Positions 32,003-42,015 of a stretch of DNA of 64,000 nt are shown one piece after another (position 1 is the stretch's first letter; every line of letters begins with the position of its first letter). This DNA comes from Buddleja alternifolia (taxonomy: Eukaryota; Streptophyta; Magnoliopsida; Lamiales; Scrophulariaceae). A program made the position numbers and the translations under genes. The stretch spans positions 11,349,077-11,413,076 of the forward strand of contig CM033408.1 of assembly GCA_019426215.1 (NCBI GenBank), read 5' to 3'. The notes beneath the pieces are model-generated. The model did not search any database, had not been told where the DNA came from, and saw nothing but the letters and a program-made list of their open reading frames with translations.

Positions 32003-33543
32003 CTTCACAGATGGCTAGGCTTTATTGTCAGACTCTTCGCCTTGTTGCTCTTTCGCTTTTTGGACATCACTTAGCTTCAAACAACAGGGACGTCTTTCCT
32101 TCCTTTACTTTACATTTGTATGTTCGCTCATTGGGGACAATGTGCTAGATTAGTTGGGGGGGGGGGTAGACGTCCTAATTTTATTGTGATGTGGTGATAT
32201 GGTGTAACTTGTACTCATTTGTTAAGTTTCATGCTTGATTTGGGATTAGAAAACTGTGATAGTCAATGATTTCATATTCATGATTTGTTATACTTTTGCT
32301 TGGAGCATGATTCGTTTGAGTGTCTCTACTTCATCTAAGATGAAATCATTTGTCGTATTTTATATGTGAAAGCCTTTTTAGCCATGCTTATGTGAATTGT
32401 TGAGGATTTAAAGCATTGAGCATTCAATTTTGTCAACTTTGAAATGTGTGTTGAGTGTGCGAAGTCATGAAATGATTTAGGCCATCTTTCATTTTCTTTA
32501 ACCTTACAATTGGCCTTCACGATATTACATAATCTCTAGACCTTATTTTGAGCCGTATTGATAAGAATGGAGTGTGTTTAGCACACTAAAAACCACCATT
32601 CGATTTTCTTTCGCAAGCCACACCAACCACCTTTTAGCCTAAAAGAAAGAAAAACAAAGTCTATTTCCCAAGTAAGAGAGCATATAACTTCATCTCATTT
32701 GGCTTTAATTTGGGTTTATGCTTTGTTTTGGGTGTCGAATCTCATGGATTAATGGGTTAAAAGGTGTGTTTGTTCTTGATGATTTTGAGAAATTTTGAGG
32801 TCTTGAGTTTATGTGAAATAAAGAGAGGAAAATAAAATGTTGTAAGTTGGCTAAAGAGTCGAGAGATTGAAAGTTACCTAAAAATATATTATGTGAGCTC
32901 TCTCTCGACTTGGCTAAGAACTGAGCTTCAATGTGATTTATTTGGTTTGGGAATCATTTTTCCACCCCTAGCATCAAAAGAAACAAGTTTTGGGGTTATG
33001 AGTTCAAGGGGAAAAGAAATCAGAAAGCTATAAGTGGCAAGATGTGGAGATTTATTCGGTTGATAAGTGAGTGTTTAGCTCGATGATATTGAGTTGTATG
33101 CTTTCTTGAGTTTAGTCACTTTATCCATATATTCCCGTCCAAGCCATTACCTAGCCTTACGTTACAAGCCAAAAAGATCTTTTGATCTTGACTTTCACAT
33201 TTCATGCACACCGATAGGTTAGCAAAGTTTTGAAGTGTTTTAATGTTTTTATTATCTAATGAGTTTGCATAATCTTGTTTAAAGTGTGCTCTTGACATAA
33301 AAATGGATTTGGAGTTCATGATTTCGAGATGGATTCGAAGATGTTTGGGGGCTTTCAAATTGTTGAGTGTTCTAGGTAAAGTGTAACTTGTCATAATCAT
33401 TTTCGAGGGTCTAATTCTTTTACGTGCTTGATTATTGACACATGAACCTTTCAAGATCCCAAACTAAGTTGTAAAATCTGAACTTATGAATACTTGTTCA
33501 CCAATTATTGATCGAGACGATCATAGCCTAGTTGGGGGGTAGT
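32003..33543 (+). other. Element B interior without genes; two PPTs
   Basis: CATTGGGGACAATGTG (near 32129) is followed by a G11 purine tract (32156-32166); the terminal PPT GTTGGGGGGTAG lies at 33531-33542, one base before the LTR. Otherwise this is AT-rich sequence nearly identical to 7643-9354 of element A. No gene is seen; the short ORFs on the minus strand also occur in A. Confidence 0.75.
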
Positions 33544-34393
33544 TGATAAGTTCACATTTTACAGCATTTTATGCCCCATTTTAATATGATTTGATCGTTA
33601 CTTTGATCACTTTTGATCCCTCATAATGATTTGATTGGTATAGATTTTGTTTTGTAGAATACAAGTTGATTTACGCAAGAAAGACGAGAAAGGAGATCCA
33701 AATTGAGCTTGAAATTGAAGAAAGAAACAAAATGAGATAGTTGACGAAAGATTTTACATAATGCTCATATAGAAACGCGATTTTCGTCCATTTTCCAGCC
33801 GAATCAGACTAAGGTTTCTTCTTCACTATTGTAGACCGTTGTCTTAGCTTCGCGTAGCAATTTGAATAACCTCAATCTGACATCGGTAGAGAACGTTATG
33901 CATATTTTACCAAAACTGTACGGAGCAGCAGGGGAACGCCGCGGCGTTCATCACCAACGCCGCGGCGTTCGGAGGCAGAATGTTGATCACCGCGGCGTTC
34001 AACCATCAACGCCGCGGTGTTCAAAGCAGCGGACTTGGCCTATAAATAGACCATCAGGTCATTTGGACGAGGAGATGCCCTAAACACACCCTAGACTCCT
34101 TACATATCAGCCACCACCCAAGGAAGCTTGAAGAGGATCATCATCCTCATCCTCATCATCCCAATCACCTCTTCCCATTTGATTTATTACCTAGATAATC
34201 ATTTTAGTTGTCTTTAGTTATTTTGATAGTATAAACACCTATCATCTTATAAATTGATTTAGCTTAGAAATAGGTAATATAGCAATTACGAGCATTGAAT
34301 CCAATTGTCCCTGTGGAGACGATACACCCCGGGCTAAATAGTCCACTTTATTACTTTGCATGACCTAGTATACTTGCTAGGTTTTGCGTGTCA
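33544..34393 (+). repeat. Element B 3' LTR
   Basis: 850 bp. It has one more palindrome unit than the 5' LTR (AACGCCGCGGCGTT at 33935-33948 and 33956-33969, decayed copies to about 34021), which accounts for most of the 20-bp difference. TATAAATA is at 34041-34048. Confidence 0.92.
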
Positions 34394-35998
34394 CAGTAGC
34401 AGAAGGAAACCATGGAGACGATCCCTCTAGTTATGACCAGGCAATGATGGATATGGATTCTGCGAAATGGCATGAAGCTATGAAAGTGGAAATGGATTCG
34501 ATGTATTCGAACCAAGTTCGGAATCTAGTAGATCCTCCCAAAGGTATTGTACCTATTGGATGCAAATGGATCTATAAGAGAAAGATAGGTCTGGATGGCA
34601 AGGTGGATACCTATAAGGCCAGGTTAGTGGAGAAAGGGTATAGTCAGAAGGAGGGCATTGACTATGAGGAAACCTTTTCACCAGTAGCTATGATCAAATC
34701 CATTAGAATCCTAGTTTCAATAGTTGTATACCTGGATTATGAAATCTGGCAAATGGATGTGAAAACCGCCTTCCTAAATGGATTCCTCGAGAAGGATATC
34801 TATATGGAGTAGCCCAAAGGTTTTATATCCAATACCGATTCTCATAAGGTCTGCAAGTTAAATAGGTCCATTTATGGGCTGAAGCGAGCCTCTCGCAGTT
34901 GGAACCTTTGTTTTGATGAAGAAGTACAAAACAATGACTTTATCAAAAACGAGGATGAACCATGTGTCTATAAAAAGGTCAGTGGGAGCAAGACATCATT
35001 CCTGGTACTATACGTGGACGGCATTCTACTTATAGGGAACGATACAGGTTTGCTAACTTTGGTTAAGACATGGCTTTCAAGCACATTCTCCATGAAAGAC
35101 TTAGGAAAAGCCACCTATGTCCTAGGAATTCGAATCTACAGGGATAGATCGAATAAGACAATAGGTCTCTCCCAAGTCCTCTACTTAGAAAAGGTCCTAA
35201 AGCGATTTGGGATGGAAAATTCTAAAAGAGGTCTTTTGCCCATGAGACATGGAATTCATCTCTCCAAAAAGATGAGTCCTCAAAGTGAGGAAGATCGAAG
35301 AGAAATGAGTACCATCCCCTATGCCTCGGCAGTGGGAAGTCTTATGTACGTTATGTTATGCACGAGACCAGATCTTGCATACGCTGTGAGCGTGGTAAGT
35401 AGGTTTCAAGCTAACCCAGGCAAAGAACATTGGATGGCCATGAAATCAATCTTAAAGTACTTGAGAAGAACTAAAGATATGATCCTCACATATGTCAATG
35501 GAGAAATGAAAGTGGATGGTTATACTAATTCAGATTTCCAATCTGACATCGATGACCAAAAATCCACTTCTGGGTTCATATTCACTTTAAACGGTGGAGC
35601 AGTGTCTTGGAAAAGTTCCAAGCAAAGCACAACTTCCGATTCAACCACCGAAGCTGAATATGTGGCGGCCTCAGAGGTGGCCAAGGAGGCTGTTTGGATA
35701 AAGAAGTTCATTACTGAACTTCAAGTGATTCCTAGCATGGAGCTTCCGTTGCCACTATGGTGTGACAACAACGAAGCCATCGCGCAAGCAAAGGAACCAA
35801 GGTCTCACAACAAATCTAAACATATAGAGAGGAGATATCACATAATTCGAGAAATTGTTGGAAGAGGCAACATCGCCGTGCAGAAAATAGCCTCAGCTGA
35901 TAATTGTAGCTGACCCACTCACTAAGCCATTAGCGCAGGCGGTGCTAGAGCAACATCTTGAGAAGATGGGTATAAGATACCAAAGCGATTGGCATTAA
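34394..35998 (+). pseudogene. pol: Copia C reverse transcriptase-RNase H
   Basis: The frame resumes in phase with the integrase tail interrupted at 29591. The RT has GCKWIYKRK, QMDVKTAFLNG, a TAG at 34810 replacing the Gln of the conserved IYMEQP box, a catalytic box YVDG instead of YVDD (near 35016) and MKDLGKA. RNase H has STTEAEYVAAS and WCDNN. An extra base near 35905 (ADNCS-stop) shifts the frame before the conserved ADPLTK tail. The PPT (CAAGTGGGAGAT, 36002-36013) precedes the 3' LTR. The enzyme is inactive through the lost catalytic aspartate and the stops. Confidence 0.92.
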
Positions 35999-36013
35999 GT
36001 GCAAGTGGGAGAT

Positions 36014-37685
36014 TGTTAGGTATATGCCCTCGATGCCAATGAGGACAAATAGTTAGATTAGGGTATCTTATTATGTTGTACAAACTATTGAGAAGAAATA
36101 AATAAAGGCATTTAAATTTTGTTCATATAAATCTTTACGACATCTAAATAAGTATTGAACATATAGTCCATGTGAATAAAGGTTTGACTCTTTGCCCTTT
36201 ATGGAATAAAGATGTGGCATGGGAAGAGTCTTACACCTTATCACTTAAAAGGGTTCGCAAGTCGAAGAATCTTAATTGGGCATTAAGATTCGACTTAAAT
36301 GACACATGCTCTGACGATGAGTGCCAGTCGAACACTATAGAGATAGTGGGAGCAAGTATCACAGATATGTCAATGGAATTGACATATTCGAACACGGCTC
36401 GTAGTAATCCGATCACATGGGTATTTACTCAGTGACTGTCAATGATTGGATTACTGATCGTAATAGTATGCGTGAGCCTTAGACCTGAGGGTTCATGATC
36501 AATGTGCTTGTATTATTGGATCTGTTACCAGAGTAGTTAGGCCCATATCACCTGTCGGTGGGGTCGACCTCGAAGTGCGATATCAATGAGACAAGTAGCA
36601 GTTGATCAGTGATCGCCAAGATGGGATTCACTGTCTCAATAGTAAACGAGAAAGTATCTTGTGCGATTATAGGCTAATGAAATTATAAGTCTTTGGCCAA
36701 AGCATAAACAACTAACTCATGTGGGACATTGAGGGTAGTTTAGTAATTTCATTATGCTATAATCTAATGCACAGTATCAAGTTTAGTGAGTTTGACATTT
36801 TCCATGACTCTCACTTGATCGGGATACGTCAGTGAAGGGCTTATACTCATACGACATTTATGATCAAGAGGTTCATAAAATGATTCATTCATTTCGTACT
36901 CAATTGGGTTACGATGTGAGTCCACTGGTCTGGCTAGGTGACACTCACATCCTTAGGTAATTCCTCCCTTTGCCAATTGAGACGAACCTAAAGAGTCGCG
37001 CTATAAGAAACGAGCGGGATGTATCTTTTTGTGTAAAATCTTTTAGAAAGAATTAAATGGATTGATTGATTTAATTAGATTAAATCAATTAATTAAATAA
37101 TTATTTTAATTAGATTAGATTAAATTATTTAATTAGTATATTAATTAATTGGGATTAATTAATAGTATATATTATATTTAAATTGGATTAGAATTTAAAT
37201 ATATACAGATGGGCTAGAAATTGCACAAGCAAATTAAAAGCCCACCCAGTCCAAAGAAAGCTCTAAGGGGGCGGCCACTCTAGGGTTTTTGGAGTAGCCT
37301 CCAACTTGTTCCAAAAGCTCGTTGAGTTTAAATAGGACTCCTACAGTGGAACAAAACCCTAAGTGACAAGGTAACTAATTTAATTACACAACACAGAAAG
37401 AAAAGAACTCTCTCCCCTCTCTCATCTCTAGCCGTCCACTCTAGAAAGAAAAGGAGGAGTTTCGGGATCTTTGGAAGGCTCGTTTCGCATGAAGCTTTAG
37501 AGAGAGGAGCCCTCGGAGGATTGATGTTCTGCAGAATCAATAAACGAATCAAAAGGGTATGGTTATTTATTCTAAATTTCTCGAAACCCATGAAAAATCA
37601 TCAGATCTATTTTTGTGATCTACCGGTAGAAATTCTCGAATCTTTCGCTGTAATTCTCTATTTTAACTGTACGGGATTCCTAACA
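36014..37685 (+). repeat. Copia C 3' LTR
   Basis: 1,672 bp, TGTTAGG...CCTAACA, the same length as the 5' LTR with scattered substitutions. GTAGG follows at 37686-37690 as the right target duplication. Confidence 0.94.
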
Positions 37686-37690
37686 GTAGG

Positions 37691-39592
37691 AATTGAAGAT
37701 CTTACCCAACAAGCGTCACAAATTAATCTTGGTGATAATAGTGATGATTAGGATGATGAGATTCTCGTGCCTATTCCTAAAGTTACTCGTGAGGTTACAA
37801 ATGATGATATTATCAGAATCGCTGATGATCATGAAGAGAATGATCATCAAGAGTAAAATGGAACTATGAATGATGCAGCGACTCCGCCAGAGACAAATGA
37901 GGGTCAAGCGATTGATAATCAAGAGTCTCTCAACCCGTTCCAACCAGATCGTAAATGGCTTAGAGACCATCCACCAGAGTTAGTAATTGGAGATATTGAA
38001 GCACTTATTAGAACTAGGTCCGCTACAATAAATGAGGCCATGTTCACAAGTTTCCTATCTCAAATGGAACCAAAGAAAGTGGATGAAGCACTTAGTGACT
38101 CCAGTTGGGTAGAAGCAATGCAAGAAGAGCTTAACCAATTTGAGAGAAGCAAGGTTTGGACGCTAGTACCAAGACCAACTCACCAAGGAGTTATTGGGAC
38201 TAGATGGGTTTTTAGGAACAAGATGGATGAAGATGGCATTGTTATAAGAAACAAAGCCAGGTTAGTCGCTCAGGGTTATTATCAAGAAGAGGGCATTGAT
38301 TTTGATGAGACATATGCCCCAATAGCCCGTCTTGAAGCGATTAGAATGTTCTTAGCGTTTGCGGCATTCAACAAGTTCACAGTATATCAAATGGATGTGA
38401 AGAGTGCATTTCCGAATGGTAAACTCTAAGAAGAAGTCTATGTGGAGCAACCTCCAGGATTCATCAACAACCATGGTAAAAGTATGGTCTACAAATTGGA
38501 TAAGGCACTCTATGACCTTAAACAAGCACCAAGAGCATGGTATGACACTCTCTCTATCTTCCTTATAGGTAAAGGCTTTTCGAAAGGCCGCGTTGATACA
38601 ACGTTATTTAAAATTACCCATAATAAAGATATTCTCTTAGTCCAAATTTATGTTGATGATATTATATTTGGTTCTACTAATAAGCGATTATGTGAGAAAT
38701 TTTTGAAAATGATGCAAGAGCAATTTGAAATGAGTATGATGGGTGAATTAACTTTCTTCTTAGGATTACAAGTTAAACAACTCCCTAATGGCATATTTAT
38801 AAACCAAGCTAAATATACAAGAGATATGATTAAGAAATTTGGTATGGAAAATGCATCATCTTCAAAAATTCTAATGAGCCAAATGCTTAAGTTAGATAAA
38901 GATGAAAGTGGAAAGAAAAGTTCACTAACTATAGAGGTATCATTGGATCACTTCTTTATCTTACCGCTAGTAGACCCGATATTATATTTTTGGTATGCAT
39001 GTGTGCACGCTTTTAAGCTGATCCAAGAGAATCACACTTAAATGCTACCAAGAGAATCCTTAAATACCTAAAAGGCACACAAAATGTGGGCTTATGGTAT
39101 CCAAGTGATTCTCCTTTTGAACTAATTGGTTATTCCGACGCAGATTTTGCAGGATGCAAAATAGATAGAAAGAGTACTAGTGGTAAATGTCAATTTCTAG
39201 GTGATAGACTGATTTCGTGGCATAGTAAGAAACAACAATCCATAGCGACTTCTACCGCTGAAGCAGAGTGCATAGCCGCTGGGAGCTGTTGTGCACAAAT
39301 CCTTTGGATGAGACAACAACTTAGAGATTATGGAACAATCCTAGGTCCTACCTCTATCCATTGTGATAACCAAAGCGCTTTAGCTATGACCCAAAATCCT
39401 GTTCTTCATTCTAGAACTAAACACATTGACATTCGATACCATTTCTTGCGTGACCATGTTCAAAACAAAGACATCTCCATGCACTTCATTGGAACTGACA
39501 AACAATTGGCAGATATCTTCACCAAAGCGCTTAATGAACAATGCTTCCTTACTTTACGAAGTGAATTAGGTGTGATTGATTTAAACGCTTAA
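37691..39592 (+). pseudogene. pol: S2 integrase tail-RT-RNase H
   Basis: This continues the S2 polyprotein after copia C. It shows [28 protein letters not shown], a TAA for Gln at 38427, [12 protein letters not shown], an intact [10 protein letters not shown] box (near 38650), MGELTFFLGLQ, a small deletion and frameshift near 38923, then SDADFAGCK, STAEAE, HCDNQ and DIFTKALNEQ of RNase H, ending DLNA-stop at 39592. The early acidic linker has stops at 37749 and 37855. Very close to S1 and S3 in this region. The catalytic residues are intact, but the frame is broken. Confidence 0.93.
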
Positions 39593-40455
39593 ATCATAGA
39601 GCATCATATTTTATAGGCATATAATTTAGGGGGAATCCACCTTAAGATTATGTCTAAATCATTTTTCAAATTGAAATAAGTTATTAATTTTAGGGGGAAC
39701 TTTAAAATTAATTATACTTATCTCAATTCATGAGCGACTGTGATCAAAATTGACTTTGAAAATTTATGCATTGATCACTAGCGCTTATCTATTATGCATG
39801 ACAAAATCAATCTCTAATAAATAATTTTTTTTTTAATCCAAGCGATTGATTTTACCCTTAATCTTTAAGAAATTAAATTGTGTGTCTCAAAAAGACTTCA
39901 GCGTTAAAAAGATTCCCAATTTAACGCTAAGTAATTCTTCTCTAAAATTCATGCATAGTTTTCATCGCTGAAAGTAGCGTGTGGATAAGTCCAAAAGATT
40001 AGATTTGACAACTGTTCACACGTGCTTATCACATCAAACTGACAGTTAATGGTTCCTATCTAAAAAATAGGCGGATCAGTAACTGCACTAGTTTGAGTAT
40101 GTGTCAGTGTACTATCAGGCGGGTGTATTTTACGCTGAAAATTTCAAAATTTTCAAACGTTTTTAAATTTCAAATTTTATACTTCACAGTTGTTACAATA
40201 TTTACCGCACTTTTTGACATCCGTATTTATGAGTAAACGGCTCAGATTTTATTTTTATTATTTTCAAAATTAATTTTTGTACACGTGTCTTTCATCTATC
40301 AGTTGAGGAGTTACTTTTTGCCTCCTATTTAAACCTTTCACAACCTTTGTAGTAAAACTTTATCACTTCCAAATCTCTTCTACTGTAAAAGTTCTCTCTC
40401 TAAGGCAAAAAGAACATATCTTTTCTCTCCTCTACCGAAGTTTTTTAGCTCATCA
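39593..40455 (+). other. S2 spacer between pol and env-like gene
   Basis: Two internal polypurine tracts (TTTAGGGGGAA at about 39625-39635 and 39689-39699), the TTTAACGCTAAGTAA word near 39919 and a TATA-like TATTTAAA (40326-40333) followed by the CT-rich leader. No ORF of note is present. The order is the same as in S1 and S3. Confidence 0.7.
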
Positions 40456-41671
40456 ATAGCACCCAAAACTTCAAAATCTGCTGCCGGAAAATCTTCCAAA
40501 TCTGAGAAATCAGTCACTGTTAACGCCGGTTTTCTTGTTAACTGGGACTATCTCTTCAATAACCAAAACTTCCCTCTCCGGACTGTTCTTCCACTTGTCC
40601 AAGAGTCTGGTTTACGTGATATGATAACTACCATCTTTAACTACTTTGAGGAAGAAACTCTCTTTTTCTTCAAGAATGCAAAAATCTCCGACGATGAAAA
40701 CTTCATTTCCTGCGTCTTTCTCTTTGCCCATGAGACCTTCGTCCTCACTTTTTCTCTAATCTCTTCCCTTCTAAATTTGCCCAGTGATGGTGCCGAAGTA
40801 GAAAATGTCACTCTTGGGGATGCTACAAAGGTATGGATTTTGATCAAGAAAGATGAAGTTGTGGCTGCCTACGAACCCAACTTCAAGAAAAATGACATGA
40901 AGGGTGAATATGTCATTCTTGCGGATATATGCGCCAAGATGATCGAATGCAAAAAGGGAAGCTTTGATAAAGTTTCAAATCTCCAGTACAAGATGGTGGT
41001 GGCCATTCTGACCAAACTGAAGATAAATTGGTCCCTTTACATTTTTAATTGCTTCAAGCAAGCAATGGCCAAGTCGATAAATCCCAAGCCTTACGGGATT
41101 GTTTTAAGTCGTATTCTTAGCGCTAACGGTTTCACCAACTCCCCTGGAAAGAAGATCTCAGCGCTAAATTTTTATGGAAAGAAAATGATTGGCGAGCAGT
41201 TAAGGCCAAGAAAACGTGGCGGTGCAGCGGTTCCCAAAGACGAGCGTGAGTGACTTCTTGCCGAAGGAGTTGTTCGGAGTGATGATGAAGAGCAAGCGTC
41301 TTCGTCTTCATCATCATCTGAAGAAGTGGTGGTTAAGCGACCCAAACGAAAAATCATCTTAAAGGTCGCTGAGCCAGCAAAGAAGCAAAAGAAGAAGCCG
41401 GAGCCGAAGAAGAAACAGAAGTCTCCCTCTCCTTCTCCTAAATCACCCTCTCCTCTTCCAGTGTTTATCTTCAGTGTAAACAAAGAAGAAGAAGTACCGC
41501 TAGCACGCAGGCGTACTCCTTCATCCACTCCAGCTGCATCAATAAGCGCTCCAGTTGAGCCAGCGCTTGAAGACTCGACGAGTGTTCCTCTTCCTTCTTC
41601 AGACGCTGTTCCTAAATCTTTTCCTGAGCCTAGATCCACTACTCTTTCTGAGAAGGCTGGTTGTTTTCAGG

Positions 41672-41753
41672 GTAAGTACTTGTGAAAAATAAAGTAGTTT
41701 ATCCTTTCCTTGTTAGGTTTTCTTTTCTAACGCTAGGATAAAACGTTTTTCAG
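41672..41753 (+). other. Candidate intron 1 in S2 env-like gene
   Basis: CAGG|GTAAGT donor and TTTTTCAG|CC acceptor, 82 bp, phase 1. Splicing joins GCFQ to AEVDVDIQ in frame and removes an in-frame TGA. No equivalent is evident in S1 or S3, so it is less secure than intron 2. Confidence 0.5.
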
Positions 41754-41939
41754 CCGAAGTTGACGTGGATATTCAAAATGTTCTTAACACTCTTGAGTCT
41801 TTGAATATACCTATTCGTGCTGATCCGCTCACTTCTTTTCTTGATTTAGATCCTAAAAAAGAGGTCCCAGAGCCTGAGGAAATAGTACCAACTATTGAAA
41901 CAGATCAAGCGACTGACAAAGTCGATGATAGTCCTCAAG

Positions 41940-42015
41940 GTAAGCGTTGTAGTATTTTTTTTCTTAGTAGAAATTTTGCTTGCTTTTCTTAAACGCTTAC
42001 ATGTATCAACTCAAG
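41940..42015 (+). other. Candidate intron 2 in S2 env-like gene
   Basis: CAAG|GTAAGC donor and CAACTCAAG|AT acceptor, 76 bp, phase 1; splicing joins DSPQ to DAPNADVP in frame and removes a TAA. The donor context and position are conserved in S1 (12756) and S3 (51386). Confidence 0.65.

Larger units (their letters stand above)
29592..34393 (+). mobile_element. Element B: non-autonomous Athila/Tat-like gypsy element
   Basis: This is a close relative of element A with shorter LTRs (29592-30421, 830 bp; 33544-34393, 850 bp) and a perfect duplication CAGTA (29587-29591, 34394-34398). The interior carries the same T-rich leader repeat, the same Gag-like ORF and the same 3' block with two PPTs, and no pol. 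The region where the PBS should be is replaced by 52 bp of the flanking copia C sequence. By eye the LTRs differ at roughly two dozen sites, more than in A, so B appears older than A. Confidence 0.93.
23904..37685 (+). mobile_element. Copia C, complete but interrupted Ty1/copia element
   Basis: The two LTRs are both 1,672 bp (23904-25575 and 36014-37685) and the target duplication GTAGG (23899-23903, 37686-37690) is perfect. It has a tRNA-Met PBS, a long leader, gag-protease-integrase (27329-29591), element B inserted inside pol, then RT-RNase H (34394-35998) and a PPT. It belongs to a copia lineage other than Sirevirus; it lacks an env-like gene. It is inserted in the S2 pol between integrase and RT. 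About a dozen mismatches in the first 300 bp of the LTRs suggest it is older than element A. Confidence 0.95.
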
